A DNA stretch of 64,000 nucleotides from Conus ventricosus (GCA_018398815.1 CM031626.1:43782319-43846318); one strand, 5' to 3'. Shown: positions 44,284-57,615, counted from the first letter of the stretch. Notes: generated by a model from the letters alone, not told the origin. Numbers and translations: made by a program.

Positions 44284-47200
44284 CCATGAGGTCACGCCCT
44301 CTGAAATCATACGCCACATCATCTGACATCATGTATCATCTTCATGTCAATACACCTGACAAATGAATCATCTCCCTACCTCTGAAATCATACGCCACAT
44401 CATCTGACATCATGTATCACCTTCATGTCAATACACCTGACAAATGAATCATCTCCCTACCTCTGAAATCATACGCCACATCATCTGACATCATGTATCA
44501 CCTTCATGTCAATACACCTGACAAATGAATCATTTTCATACCACTATATCTGACATCATACATCACCTTCATGCCAGAACATCTGAAATCATTCATCAAG
44601 TTCACGTCACTTCATCTGATATTACACATCACCTCCATGTCACCATGACAACATCGTTGCTCAGCTTCTGCCTCTGTCTAAGATCATACATCACCTCCAT
44701 GTCACCATGACAACAATCGTTGCTCAGCTTCTGCCTCTGTCTAAGATCTACATCACCTCCATGTCACCATGACAACAATCGTTGCTCAGCTTCTGCCTCT
44801 GTCTGAAAATCATACATCACCTCCATGTCACCATGACAACAATCGTTGCTCAGCTTCTGCCTCTGTCTGAGATCATACATCACCTCCATGTCACCATGAC
44901 AACAATCGTTGCTCAGCTTCTGCCTCTGTCTAAGATCATACATCACCTTCATGTCACTATGTCCAAAATCATTCATTCATTAAGTTCACGTCACTACAAC
45001 TGAAATCATTCATCAAGTTCATGTTACTTCATCTGAAATCATACATCACCTTCATACCAGTACATCTGAAATCATTCATCAAGTTCATGTTATTACATCT
45101 GAAATCATACATCACTTTCATACCAGTACATCTGAAATTATACATCACCTTCAAGCCACTACATAAAAACCATTCATCAAGCTTCATGTCTCTACATCTG
45201 ACATCATACATCACCCTTCATGCCAGTGCATCTGAAATCATACATCTCCTTGAAGTCACATCATCTGAAATCACACATCTCCTTGAAGTCACATCATCTG
45301 AAATCACACATCTCCTTGAAGTCACATCATCTGAAATCACACATCTCTTGAAGTCACACTATCTGAAATCATACATCTCCTTGAAATCGCATCATCTGAA
45401 ATCACACATCTCCTTGAAGTCACATCATCTGAAATCACACATCTCCTTGAAGTCACATCATCTGAAATCACATATCTCCTTGAAGTCACACTATCTGAAA
45501 TCATACATCTCCTTGAAATCGCATCATCTGAAATCACACATCTCCTTGAAGTCACATCATCTGAAATCACACATTTCCTTGAAGTCACATCATCTGAAAT
45601 CACACATCTCCTTGAAGTCAATCATCTGAAATCACACATCTCCTTGAAGTCACATCATCTGAAATCAACACATCTCCTTGAAGTCACACTATCTGAAATC
45701 ATACATCTCCTTGAAATCGCATCATCTGAAAATCACACATCTCCTTGAAGTCACATCATCTGAAATCACACATTTCCTTGAAGTCACATCATCTGAAATC
45801 ACACATCTCCTTGAAGTCAGATCATCTGAAATCACACATCTCCTTGAAGTCACATCATCTGAAATCACACATCTCCTTGAAGTCACACTATCTGAAATCA
45901 TACATCTCCTTGAAATCGCATCATCTGAAATCACACATCTCCTTGAAGTCACACTATCTGAAATCATACATCTCCTTGAAATCATGCATCATCTGAAATC
46001 ACACAACTCCTTGAAGTCACATCATCTGAAATCACACATTTCCTTGAAGTCACATCATCTGAAATCACACATCATCCCTCCTTGAAGTCACATCATCTGA
46101 AATCATACATCTCCTTGAAGTCACATCATCTGAAATCACACATCTCCTTGAAGTCACATCATCTGAAATCATACATCTCCTTGAAGTCACATCATCTGAA
46201 ATCATACATCTCCTTGAAGTCACATCATCTGAAATCACACATCTGGAAGTCACATCATCTGAAATCACGTATCACCATCATGCCACGTGACTGAAATTAT
46301 ACATCTTTCGTGTTTCACTTGATCTCAAATGCACGTCACCTTCATGTCACACATGTCATAAAAATCATTATTCACTTCATGTCACCATGTCAAAAGTTCC
46401 CTTCATGTCACCATGTCAAAAATCATTATTCACCTTCATGTCACCATGTCAAAAATATTATATTCACCTTCATGTCACCATGTCAAAAATCATTATTCAC
46501 CTTCATGCACCATGTCAAAAATCATTATTCACCTTCATGTCCAAAAATCATTATTCACCTTCATGTCACCATGTCAAAAATATTATTCACCTTCATGTCA
46601 CCATGTCAAAAATCATTATTCACCCATGTCACCATTCAAAATCATTATTCACCTTCATGTCACCATGTCAAAATCATTATCACCTTCATGTCACCATGTC
46701 AAAAATCATTATTCACCTCATGTCACCATGTCAAAAATCATTATCACCTTCATGTCACCATGTCAAAAATCATTATTCACCTTCATGTCACCATGTCAAA
46801 AATCATTATTCACCTTCATGTCACCATGTCAAAAATCATTATTCACCTTCATGTCACCATGTCAAAAATCATTATTCACCTCCATGTCACCATGTCAAAA
46901 ATCATTATTCATCTTCATGTCACCATGTCTGACATCACATATCACCTTTATGTCTCTATGTGAAAAATCTTTGTTCAGCTTCATGTCAGTAAGTCTGATA
47001 TCATAGACTTGCCTTCATCTCACCTCGGAAAAAGAATTATATTCAGTTTTATGCCACTGTATCTGAAATCATACATCACCTTCATATTGTATCATCTCAA
47101 ATCATGCATCAGCTTCATATGATCGTATCATCTGAAATCATGCATCAGCTTCCATGTTGTATCATCTGAAATCATGCATCAGCTTCATGTTGTAATCATC

Positions 47201-48301
47201 TGAAATCATGCATCAGCTTCATGTTGTATCATCTGAAATCATGCATCAGCTTCATGTTGGTATCATCTGAAATCTTGCATCAGCTTCATGTTGTATCATC
47301 TGAAATCATGCATCAGCTTCATGTTGTATCATCTGAAATCTTGCATCAGCTTCATGTCATGTCATCTGAAATCATACATCATCTTCACGCCGCATCATCT
47401 GACATCATACATCACCTTCATGTGGCACCCTCTGAAATCATACATCGACCCATGTCACATTAAAATAATCCATCACTTTCATGTCACTGAGTCCAAAGTC
47501 ACACATCACCTTCATGCCACTGTCTGAAATTATACATGATCTCCATGTTACTGGTTCTGAAATCATATATATCATTTTCATGTCACTACGTTTGAACTTG
47601 CAATCTTCATGTCACTATGTCTAAATCAACATCACCGTCATATCATTGTGTCTGATATCAGACGTCACCTTCAAATCGCTATTTCTGATATCAAATTTCT
47701 CCACGTCACACCATATGAAATCGTACATCATGTCCATCTCAAATCTGATTTCACAATGTTTGAAAACCAGATATCGTCTCCATGTATGTTTTCATGTCAC
47801 ATCTGAAATCATATATTATATTCATCTTCACATCAAACTGTCTGAAACTTTACATCATGTCCACATCTATCTTCATGTCATACAGACTAAAATCATACAT
47901 CTCTATGTTCACACAGTCTGAAATCATACATCAAGTCCATCTCCATGTTCACACAGTCTGAAAGCATACATCAAGTCCATCTCCATGTTCAGTCTGAAAT
48001 CACACATCAAGTCCATCTCCATGTTCACACAGACTGAAAGCATACATCAAGTCCATCTCCATGTTCACACAGACTGAAATCATACACCAAGTTCATCTCT
48101 ATGTTCACACAGTCTGAAATCATACATCAAGTCCATCTCCACGTTCAAACAGTCTGATATCATACATCATGTCCATCTCTATCTCCATGTCACATCATCT
48201 GATATCATACATCATGTCCATCTCTATCTTCATGTCACATCATCTGATATCATACATCATGTCCATCTCTATCTCCATGTCACATCATCTGATATCATAC
48301 A
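44284..48301. repeat. Large composite minisatellite, left block
   Basis: Starts with three 81-bp units, then about 4 kb of 31-35-bp units sharing a 'catctgaaatcatacatcac' plus 'cttcatgtcac' theme. Sub-families occur in blocks: 'gacaacaatcgttgctcag' (44640-44940), 'tccttgaagtcacatcatct' (45240-46260), 'accatgtcaaaaatcattat' (46380-46920), 'tgcatcagcttcatgttgta' (47100-47360) and 'aagtccatctccatgttcac' (47930-48150). Open frames over it are products of the unit. Confidence 0.9.
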
Positions 48302-49553
48302 CAGTGATGTAGATTTTTTAATCACCCTATAGGACACTGTGTCCTAGAGATTAAATGTCAATAGGACACAGTGTCCTGGAGTAACCAAAATAATAGGACA
48401 CCAGACTCGGAACAGGATTCATTGTTATAAATGTATTTTATTAACTCAAGGTCCGCCGACTAGAACTGGAGAAAAGTATTAAAAAATACAAAAACAAATA
48501 AAATCAACACAATTATGTTGATGACTAGAATCAGGGCAAAGCTTAGTGAAAGTTGTAAAATAAATGGAAATGTTCATGACTAAATGTTAATGTTCATTGT
48601 TGCGAGCTGCAAACGACAACAGAAATTACTCATTCAGCATCATTGTTGCGAAACAACTGTCTCTTTTTCTTGCTTGCCCACTTGCTGACAATGGTGTGCA
48701 GATATGACTCTTCCCTTTCCTTCTGGCCTTCGAGCTTTGTCTTCAGGATCATGTCTTGCATCTTCACTGACAGCCTGTTCCGCCTTGCAGTGCACACCAA
48801 ATTCTGTGAGCTGAAGCCTCTTTCCACATCAGCAGTGTGCACAGGTAGAACAAGGCATATCTGTGCCAGCTTCATCAGATTGGGGAAATCTGCCTTGTGA
48901 AACTGACTGATCAGTTTCCACAAAGAAGCAGTGCTGTCCCTTGGATAAAGCTGTGCCTTGACAGTAGACTTTGCTTCTTCCACTCTTCTCTTGTAGCTTC
49001 TGGATCACAGAGAGGAGTGGAAATGTTGGATTTATCAGTACCATCCTCTTCCTTCCATGTTACTACAACTTCCTTGCCAAAGTGGTCAAAGATCGCTGAT
49101 CTTTTTCACATTTGAGTCTCTTCTTTGGTGGCATGATGAAGACTGATGGCGTGATGCACACGTTTTTACCACTGTCGGATGTGAAGGAAAACAAACCGCG
49201 CGCAGGCCGGAAATTCAACAAGAGTTACTCACTCTTGCTGAATTCTAAGTCTGTGCTCCTCTCGCCTAGGGCCTATCGCATCGCGCTTCAGTCGGTGCGT
49301 CAGCCTCAGAGCTGTGCAAATTTTCCCGAACACGCGATGCGCTTGGCTCTGCCTTTCAACGCTACTCAGTCTCGCACGCCTCCGCACAATAAAACGGCTG
49401 TAGACTTGTCCGCGACCTCGCGAAAACGATAGGACATGCGACCGCTTCGCTTGTATTAGGATCGGACATTTGACCGGATGGAGGTCGAGCCGATCGGTCA
49501 TTTTACATTTTTATCGGTCAATGACCGAAGACCGATGGAAATCTACATCACTG
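48302..49553 (-). mobile_element. Deleted hAT-family DNA transposon
   Basis: Ends are perfect 15-bp inverted repeats ('cagtgatgtagattt' and its complement) and the flanks share a 6-bp duplication 'cataca' (48296-48301, 49554-49559). Just inside the left end are two odd palindromes, aggacactgtgtcct and aggacacagtgtcct. The right end has clustered 'cggtca'/'gaccg' motifs. It interrupts the large minisatellite and contains a transposase remnant. Confidence 0.85.
48630..49134 (-). pseudogene. hAT transposase remnant: N-terminus joined to dimerisation domain
   Basis: An ATG at 49134 begins M-P-P-K-K-R-L-K, like the N-termini of ZNF862-like hAT proteins. Within about 15 codons the frame shifts into a C-terminal region (F-G-K-E-V-V-V-T-W-K). 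A second one-base shift near 48980 leads to the hAT C-terminal dimerisation domain: L-Y-P-R-D, W-K-L-I-S-Q-F, L-A-Q-I-C-L-V-L-P-V, E-R-G-F-S and R-R-N-R-L-S. The catalytic region is missing, so the element cannot move without a helper. Confidence 0.8.
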
Positions 49554-50045
49554 CATACATCATGTCCATCTCTATCTTCATGTCACATCATCTGATATCA
49601 TACATCATGTCCATCTCTATCTCCATGTCACATCATCTGATATCATACATCATGTCCATTTCTATCTCCATGTCACATCATCTGATATCATACATCATGT
49701 CCATCTCTATCTTCATATCATATCCTCTAAATCATAAGTCACATCCATTTCTATGCTCACATTACATTGTCTGAAATCATACATCATATCCACTCTCTCA
49801 TCATGTGTCACACCATCTGAATCATGATCAGATTCATCTCTATGTTCACAGCACACAGTCTGAAATCATACATCATGTCCATCTCTATGTTCACATCACA
49901 CAGTCTGAAATCATACATCATGTCCATCTCTAGCTTCATGTCACATCAACTGAAACATACATCATGTCCATCTCCATGATCACATCAAACATTCTGAAAT
50001 AATACATCATGTCAGTCTCTATCTAAATGTTATACAAACTGAAAT
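49554..50045. repeat. Large composite minisatellite, right block
   Basis: Continues the 'catacatcatgtccatctct' and 'atcttcatgtcacatcatct' units seen immediately left of the hAT element, decaying to the right. Confidence 0.9.
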
Positions 50046-50048
50046 CAT

Positions 50049-50137
50049 ATGTGTCTGTGTGTGTGTGTGTCTGTGTCTGTGTGCGTGCGTGTGCATGCAT
50101 GTGTACCTGTCTGTACATGTGTGTGTGTGTGTGTGTG

Positions 50138-50191
<54 letters not shown>

Positions 50192-50195
50192 GCAT
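50049..50195. repeat. (GT)n microsatellite
   Basis: GT tract with 'gcatgcatg' and 'tacctgtctgtac' interruptions, followed by 'ggggagggggggggagggg'. Confidence 0.9.
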
Positions 50196-51240
50196 ACATG
50201 GGGAGGGGGGGGGAGGGGCAGAGGTGGCCAGAGGGAAAAAAGGTATTGATCTTACATTGTCACTGGCTTTATAGCCACCTCCAAGTCACAGAGTTAAGAT
50301 ACATGTTATGTTTTACTGGGCGACCTTGCCGCCATCTTTGAGTCTCCCACAGCTGGATTAAACCGGCCTCTCTGCTCTTCATTGATCCCAAACGCAACAA
50401 GGGTTCCACATCCTAACCATGCTTCCCTCGCAATTAAAAACGAAAAACTCTCGCTCTCTCTCTGTCTCTCTCTCCCTCCCTCCCTCTCTCTCTCAGGGTT
50501 CATACAGCCTTCCAAACGAAAAATTCAAGAACTCTTTCTAAGGACTTTAATTCAAGCAGGGCAACGTAGAAAATGTAAGCCTTTCAGTGCACGTTGGGCT
50601 GCTTTGTATGGTCTCTTCAGCTGAATAAAGTTAAACACAGACGACAATAAAGTAGACATTTCATGATTTTATACAGTCACTTCAGCAGAATAAAGTTAAA
50701 AGCAGACGATAGGAAAGTGGATGTTTTTGTGATTTTCTCACTGAAACATAAACTGCTTCATCCAAACCTTCATTTTCAAGCACTTTCAAGTAATCTGGGG
50801 TATTTATAAGCACTAAAGCCCAAATTTTGACGACTTCTAAACTCCTTAAAAAAGGGGGTCCTTACAAAATTCAAGGTCTTTTGATGATTTAGATGGACTT
50901 GCACAACACACCCCCCCCCCCCCCCCCCTCTCTTTTCTCCCCATTTCCTCTTTTTTCTTAATCAGTAACAAATTCATTTTATTTCATAATCTTCATTCAT
51001 GAGTTTTAAAAAAAGAGCAGTAAGCTTGGCAGACTTCTCTTCCTTTATTTGCCAATATTCTGGTTTGTCTAACGCATTATTCAAGGGCAGAAAAGCTACC
51101 GACCAGCTCTACCCTTGAAAATGAAATAAAATGAAAAATCAAAGAATGTGTATTCACTCACCACTTTCCCATGAAGCCACGCTACTCACTTTCAATATAG
51201 CCCGGCCATTCTCACAAACCCCTTACTGGACTATTAGCGC

Positions 51241-51243
<3 letters not shown>
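50196..51243. other. Unassigned sequence
   Basis: Includes a CT tract (50450-50495), a direct repeat around 'cttcagc(t/a)gaataaagttaaa' (50615 and 50680) and a poly(C) run (50911-50928). No gene seen. Confidence 0.4.

Positions 51244-51338
<95 letters not shown>
51244..51338. repeat. (CA)n microsatellite
   Basis: CA tract with one 'ctta' interruption. Confidence 0.95.
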
Positions 51339-52435
51339 GAAAGGGAAGTAACTCCTAACATGTGGGATAAAAACATAACCAGTGAGTCCACTCAAATATA
51401 AACAACTGGCAAATCAATTTTAAGCTTATCCTTTAAAAAAAAAAAAAAAAAAAATCATGGTGAATGTGCCAGTCCTTCCACTTGTTTATCGTCAAATTGC
51501 TGAAGTTATTTTTTTTTAAATCATTAACTCACACACACACACACACACACATACTCGCATACACATGACACAAACGCACACACACACACGTACCAAGTAC
51601 CTAACTCTTAAAAAAAGGAGAGAAAAAAAAAGATAGATCAATGTTCTGTGAGAGTGCAAGATTGACTCAGGGAGAAGGGAGGGGGCCACTAAACTGATAC
51701 GTCCCATTTGCTCCATGTTCATCTAATCCATATATTATGCATACCAGTCACGGTGATACACCCAGCATCTGTCTCCAGACATAGTCTGATTAAAACTGAA
51801 AATGTCCAGTTGTGATCCTCCCTACTGGATCAATTGTCCAATCGAAACTTTACTCCGGTGAAAAAGTGACTTATTCAGGTGGTGATATATTTCCATGTCT
51901 CATGGACAAACCATCCTATAAAGAGAATTGGTTTGAAACTGCAAAATATTCCGTTGCAGTCTTAGCATGGTAAAGAACCAAGTACCTAACTCATAAATTA
52001 GGCCTTTCAGACTTATTCCCATTAAAGCATATGGGAAAGAACTCTTCTCCTCTTCTTTTTGCAAGGTAGTTTATTTAAAAGAAAAAAAAAAAGGATGAAC
52101 CTAAAAGATGACTATCTAAAATGTTTTATTTTTACTTGATTCTGTTCTGTAATCATGCTATTTTTGTCGTAATAATTGTAACAAATATTTTAAGTTCATG
52201 TGAATTTGGGTTGGTGATTCATCCCATACATACCTGTTACCCAAGTCATAGCACATGCCTTCCTGAAAATGAGTTAATGGCTTACTGAATGTCATCAGCT
52301 TTGGGTTACGATTTACACTTTTGCATACTAATACACTCACAATATACCAGTTGCAACCCCTTCTTTTAGGGATAAGAAAGTTATACTGCTTTGATCAAAT
52401 CTTAAGGTTTTATCTATCAACTGATCAGTTAGTTG
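51339..52435. other. Unassigned A+T-rich sequence
   Basis: Poly(A) at 51436-51455 and a short CA tract at 51532-51590. The motif 'ccaagtacctaactc' recurs at 51593 and 51979. No gene seen. Confidence 0.4.
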
Positions 52436-52512
52436 GTGTGTGTGTGTGTGTGGTGTGTGTGTGTGTGTGCGCGCAGCGCGTGCGCGCAAGCGCGCGCGCG
52501 CGCACATGTGTG
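52436..52512. repeat. (GT)n followed by alternating GC
   Basis: GT tract passing into 'gcgcgcagcgcgtgcgcgc' and similar, a long alternating purine-pyrimidine stretch. Confidence 0.9.
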
Positions 52513-53267
52513 TGATTGCCCCTGATCCTGATCCTGTATATATGTGCGTGCGTGGTGTTTATTTGCGCTGATGCAAGCAGCGCAGTTAATCTTTACAGTA
52601 AAAATTAAAGCCAAAATTTACCGATTGATCTTTAGCATGAAGGATGAGGTTCGCGATCCTTTCCTTCTGTCTTTGATCATTGCGAAAAAACTCAAAAGTA
52701 ATGAATGCGCCCACGCACAAAGTTGAACCAAATTTGGTCACGACAGGGCGAAACCGGATGTCATTGCAGGAGTTGAAGGGAAATAAATCTAGCCGACGAA
52801 CAGCAAACTACTTCTTCCCAGCGACACTGATCACATAATTACTCTCAAAATTGCTCGAGTCATTTTTGATCTCAGGATGGCCCTTTTCTGTTCTATATTC
52901 ACTGGATTGTACCTGACTCAGAGACAGTTGCATTAATTTTTTAGATTAAATATTCAAATACAGCTAGCATAAGTCCTCGCCTTATCACTCCGTTCTCCAT
53001 TGATTTGCTGTTTATGTCGTCTGCTAGACTTTTTACCATCGTGATTGCATTGGAATACAAGGAGTCCACGAACTATGCAGATGTATGACATTAAAAGACA
53101 TCTAGGCCTCTTATTTCCCCTCCCTCACCTCTTTCCCTGGTCCTACTCTCTGTCTGGGTTCTGCACACGCTTCCACTCTTTCTATATCATGTAATTCTCA
53201 TGCGAACAATGACTTGGGGCCAGAATATTATTTTGCGCTTTTTTCCCCCCACTGTTATGTATGCCGT
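52513..53267. other. Unassigned sequence
   Basis: No feature recognised up to the hammerhead-like motif at 53268. Confidence 0.4.
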
Positions 53268-53290
53268 CTGAAGAAGCTATACTGGCGAAA
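53268..53290 (+). ncRNA. Degenerate hammerhead-like motif, Penelope-type
   Basis: Reads CTGAAGA, then 'agctatactggc', then GAAA. This is one base from the CUGAUGA core, with a possible gc/gc stem II. It resembles the motif at 22826-22848 and is probably a decayed terminus of the same element class. Confidence 0.3.
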
Positions 53291-53886
53291 AGTCACTTGC
53301 CCGTTGTGTATTGTATACTGAATAAGATTTCCACTCTAAACATTGATGGTGTGTGCGTGTGTGCGTTGGTTTTTGTTTTGTTTTTGCTTTTTTTTTTTAA
53401 AAAATGTATATGCCCCTAATCCCTCGGAAAAAACTGTTCTTTTCTTGTGCGGAATTTTTCTTTTAGCCAGATAACCAGATGAATTTCCGTCTCTTCAACT
53501 GGTCCGTTTACTCTCTAATGTAACCCTAACCAAACAACACGAAGCCAGAGAAAAGACATTCTGTTCTTTCTGCACAGATTAACTGACGAAATCACGAGTG
53601 TCCGCTATGAAAACACACACTACAGAACGCACACACATTTGTTTTATCAGTCGTCTTAGTCTCCGCAGATACACGTGTAACCCCCCACATAAATAAGGAA
53701 TTTCTGTGGTAGATTACAGCCAGGTTGGTTTGCCAACATCTGTGCAAACAACAACAGAAAGAGTCGAGAATTGCACGGATGCTGTATGTATAGTTTGGTG
53801 GAAAATTTTTACTAAGCAGGAAGTAGTCCCGCAGAAAATAAACAAACACCCAAAAAGAAATAAATTGTATTAGGGATTTCTATTAT
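53291..53886. other. Unassigned sequence left of the Gypsy LTR
   Basis: No gene recognised. The minus-strand 85-codon frame (53849-53592) has no identifiable domain. Confidence 0.4.
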
Positions 53887-54675
53887 TGTAACATTCTAGG
53901 AAATCTTTACTAGTTGTATAAATTTAAGATCACTCATTTAAATAGAAAGGAAGTTTTTAAATAATTTCCAATTAGAACAAAGAATGATTATGTCCTGGGG
54001 AGGCGCCCATGTGACTTCCTGTTGAGTGACCTTGTGGGTTCCCTCCGGTTATAAAAGGAAGCACCACGTGCTAGCAAATCCTTTACTTAGAGACAAGGGA
54101 CCCAGCTGCAACCAGAGCAAGCTGAGGGGGCTTTAAGGCTGATTGAGCCCTGCCACTACCAGCAGAGACGATTTTTTCTTTTAGCCTTGGACCCTTGGTT
54201 TTGTTTTGGTTGTCAGTACGGGTTTCTTATTTAACTCCTAAAGGCTCTTAACACTCATAAAGATTTAAGATTTCTAAAATCACTTTAAAACTTTTGAAAC
54301 TCTAAATTCTGTAAAATTCTAAAAGTTCCCGGGATCTCAGCTGTTTAATTTTTCCCTGTGGTTGTGTATGGATAGGCCATACTGTGAAAGGAAATATTTT
54401 GGGCTGAACTGGGAAGAGTTTTGTTTCTTTTTTGTTTCCCTTTATTATTTTTTTGCTTAGTTAGTCCTTATTATTCAAATAAACATTTTTGTTTGTTCTC
54501 ACTATTTGTGGACTCCAGTCTGTTATATTGGAAATTGTGTTGAGTAGTTAGAAACAAAGATACTTAACAAGCACTCACCTCACCCAAAAATTGTAACCCA
54601 AGAAAGGGAGGGTTGTTAAGGGTTCAAGTTCGCTGGACCTAAAGAACTTTAAAACCCAGAAGGACACGGGTTACA
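53887..54675 (+). repeat. 5' LTR of Gypsy element A
   Basis: Starts TGTAAC and ends GTTACA, a 6-bp terminal inverted repeat, five bases before a primer-binding site. It contains a TATA-like 'ttataaaagg' at about 54050 and 'aataaa' at 54477. The left boundary is inferred from the inverted repeat, since the 3' LTR lies beyond the window. Confidence 0.65.
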
Positions 54676-54680
54676 TAAAG

Positions 54681-54698
54681 TGGCGCCCAATGTGGGGC
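54681..54698 (+). other. Primer-binding site of Gypsy element A
   Basis: 'tggcgcccaatgtgggg' directly follows the LTR. Its complement ends in CCA as a tRNA 3' end would. The tRNA identity was not determined. Confidence 0.75.
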
Positions 54699-54869
54699 TA
54701 GTGTTTGTTAAGAAAATTTTTTGGTAATAAATAGATAAGTAAAGAAATAAAAAATATCATAAAATTTTAGAAATATTCTAGGGATAAAGATAAGGGTGTT
54801 ATTAGCCGATTTGGAGTTGAGAGCCAGTACAGATTACTTGGCAGAACCAGGGCAATCGGCCATTAAACC

Positions 54870-55835
54870 ATGGCTGCCAATGGAGAGGATGCCGCAGAAG
54901 TTGCAGAGCTCAGTGCGGTCGGGGTCCATCAGCAGCCGGAACCACGCCAGTGTTGGGTCGACACCAAACCCATACGCGGTATGAGTGTCGAGGAGCTGCA
55001 GCAGAACCTGCTAGAGATGACCGCAGCCCTGTCCAGACTCACCACGAGCAGCAGCGACCCATGGATGTGAGGGTGGTGGCCCCACCAGCTCCACCACGAC
55101 TCCAAATTTTCACGGGGCCAAGTCCCACTGGGAATGAGGTTCTTTCCTGAGTGGGAGGAACAGACAGAACAGCTCCTTCAAGACAGATCTATCACCGACG
55201 CCACGCAGCGAATAAAGGGCAGCCTAAAAGGACTGCCCTACCAGATAGCAAAAAACTGTCTGACAGTGAGGAAGTTCTGGCTACCCTCAGACCGCTGTTT
55301 GGGGTAGTCAAGAATGCTGATGACCTGTACCAGGACTTCTGCCAGACTCAGATGACAAAGACAGAAAAACCATCTGACTTTCTGATGAGGCTCTGGGAGC
55401 ATATACTAGTATCAACAAATATACTAAGTTCAGTGATGCGGAGATGAGCCAAAAGGTGTTCAGCGTCTTTGTGAAGGGCCTCAACCAGACAAACTCGTCG
55501 CTGAGCTCAGAGCTTCGAAGTAGGTTTCGGCCTTCCGGGAGAGACTACCCAGCCACTACTGAACTGCTACGGGTAGTTCGCAAGCTGGAGTTAGAGATGA
55601 AGAATCCCCGCACAGCCGTAAGCAATCTGCATATGGCAGGAGGCTCGGAGGACAGAGACCTGGACTTGCTGGCACAGAAGGTCGCAGAGAAGTTACTTGC
55701 AGCAGGTGGATTGGGTGGGTCAGCTGGGGTGCAGTCACGTCCCACAAAGAAAGGGCCAAAGGGACACTGCTTAGGTGTGGTGTGGTAGGGCAGCATTTTG
55801 CGAAGGACTGTCCAAACCCACCAAATCGGGCGCGA
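54870..55835 (+). pseudogene. Gag of Gypsy element A, frameshifted
   Basis: ATG at 54870. Capsid-like sequence is spread over three frames: E-W-E-E-Q-T-E-Q-L-L near 55150, then D-D-L-Y-Q-D-F near 55320, then K-V-F-S-V-F-V-K-G-L near 55455. The order resembles the PNMA-type Gag of Ty3/Gypsy elements. A zinc-knuckle-like C-x2-C-G-V-V-G..H-F-A-K-D-C lies at about 55770-55815, itself split by a shift. At least four one-base shifts are needed to read it through, so it cannot make a full Gag as assembled. Confidence 0.75.
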
Positions 55836-56389
55836 GTCGCCGAACAGGAGGAGGCGAGGCGCCAGATGCAGCAGTCAGGCGAAGGCAGGCGTTAAACACC
55901 AATGGTCTGCTGGCAAGGGACAGCCAGTAGACCCACCATCATCTCGTCCCCAGTGCTTGACGCCTACACCCAGGGGCAAGTAGATACAGCAGTGAACTGT
56001 GCAGACCAGGGACTCTTGACGCTGAAGCCAGTGAAGCTCAAGAGTAATTTCCAGCTGACAATCCCTCCAGCACAGGAAGTGGAACTGCGGGGCCCATCAC
56101 AGGTAGTAGGACATCGACTGCTGATCTCCAGGTCCTCCATAGAACCGCAGATACACTGCCCAAGCACTGAGTGTAAAGTCTGCTGAGATCTTGGACACGG
56201 GTAAAACAAAAAGTGTCAAGGTGATAGTGGAAAAACAGGAACAGTCGCCATTCTGTTGTCATTGACTCTGATGTAATATTAGCTGAATTAGAATTTGCTA
56301 ACTCGGCTGATCAGTGTTCAATGACAGCAGAAAGCACTGTTGAAGCACTGGTAGGTCCCAGTTTGTGAGTCACCAGTACTGGTTGATGG

Positions 56390-56640
56390 GAAACAGACTT
56401 GTTGTCTTGTAGACAGTGGTTCACAGGTGACTGTGATAGCAGAAGACTTTTACCGTAGGGAATTGTCTAGTTTTCCTTTACAAGAACTAGACACAGGCCT
56501 GAATATTTTGGGGGCGGGGGGTCAGAAAGTTCCATATTTAGGTTTTATTGAAGTACCCATGTCTTTGCCTAAGATTGTTGCAGGTACGGATGAGCAGTCA
56601 CCACCTTTGCTTTAGTGTGCCCCGATACCAAGTTCAGCAC
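56390..56640 (+). pseudogene. Protease region of Gypsy element A
   Basis: The frame from 56395 carries C-L-V-D-S-G-S-Q-V-T-V-I, the D-S/T-G active site of retroviral-type aspartic proteases, followed by I-L-G-A-G-G-Q. It ends at a stop after D-E-Q-S-P-P. More pol-like frames (56879-57106) link it to the RT in shifted frames. Confidence 0.75.
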
Positions 56641-57219
56641 ACGCATACCTGTGATAGTTGGAACCAACACTTTCAGGCTACTGGCAGAGCGTTGTGAAAA
56701 GGCAGGAGGTAAGCATTTCTTCACTACCTTACCTATCCGTTGTGAGGCAGCTTTGTGTATAGAAATGTAGCTGGAAGAATGCTAATGGTCTTTTGGGTAC
56801 ACTGAAAGTAAAGGGGGATCCAAAGTACAGATTTTAGCAGGGGAATGTGCAGAAGTCGGAGGGGTCATACATGGAACAGTGCCTTCCACACAAACAGCAG
56901 TCCTCATTCAGGAACCAACACAGACCACTTTACCCACAGGTTTACAGATAATATCTGGTAAACAACAGACACACAAGTTGGGTCAGGTGAGGTTGTATGT
57001 CCAGAATACATCTGCACAGGACATCAGGTTGAAAAGGAATCAAGTAATTGGGGAGGTGTACACCATTACAGTGAGTATGCCATTGACAAAGTGTTATCAT
57101 CTTTAAATGATGTGGTTAGTGGGAGGGTAAGGATTCTTCTGGGGATAGTCATGCAAATGTCAACTTGCAGGCATCAACTCACCATCAGAGCCTCAGACAG
57201 ATCCTACACCTGAGCAGAA

Positions 57220-57615
57220 TCCATGACATTTAGGTTTGGGACAGACACACCATCGGATTGGCAGGAAAACTTTCAAAAGCGTCTTCAAGGGTATAGGGAT
57301 GTATTCATTCAGCATGACTTAGACATAGGGGGAACAGACGCTGTCAAACATGACATTGAACTGGAACCAGGGACTGTGATCGAGAGCGGCCACGGCTATT
57401 CCACCCAAAGATTTTGTTGAGGCAAAACAGCACATTCAGGAGTTGCTAGATGCTGAAATCATTGCTCCTTCTTCCTCACAGTATGCAGTCCCATTGTCCT
57501 TGTTAGGAAAAAATCTGGAGCCCTGAGGATGTGCGTAGACTATCGGAAAATTAACAACCACATGGTCAAAGATAGCTACGCCATCCCGAAAATTGAAGAT
57601 CTTTTTCTCACGCTG
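57220..57615 (+). pseudogene. Reverse transcriptase of Gypsy element A, N-terminal part
   Basis: Frames at 57223-57420 and 57529-57615 give H-D-I-E-L-E-P-G, then R-M-C-V-D-Y-R-K-I-N-N and the 'YAIPKIEDLF' motif, the region before the first catalytic Asp. The frame is cut at 57615 by Gypsy element B and resumes at 63531-63536. Confidence 0.85.

Noticed and set aside
43298..44289. Three plus-strand frames of 194-321 codons
   Set aside because: Products of the 32-bp minisatellite; all three frames are open.
53592..53849. 85-codon minus-strand frame
   Set aside because: No recognisable domain, splice signals or repeats; length is within chance expectation.
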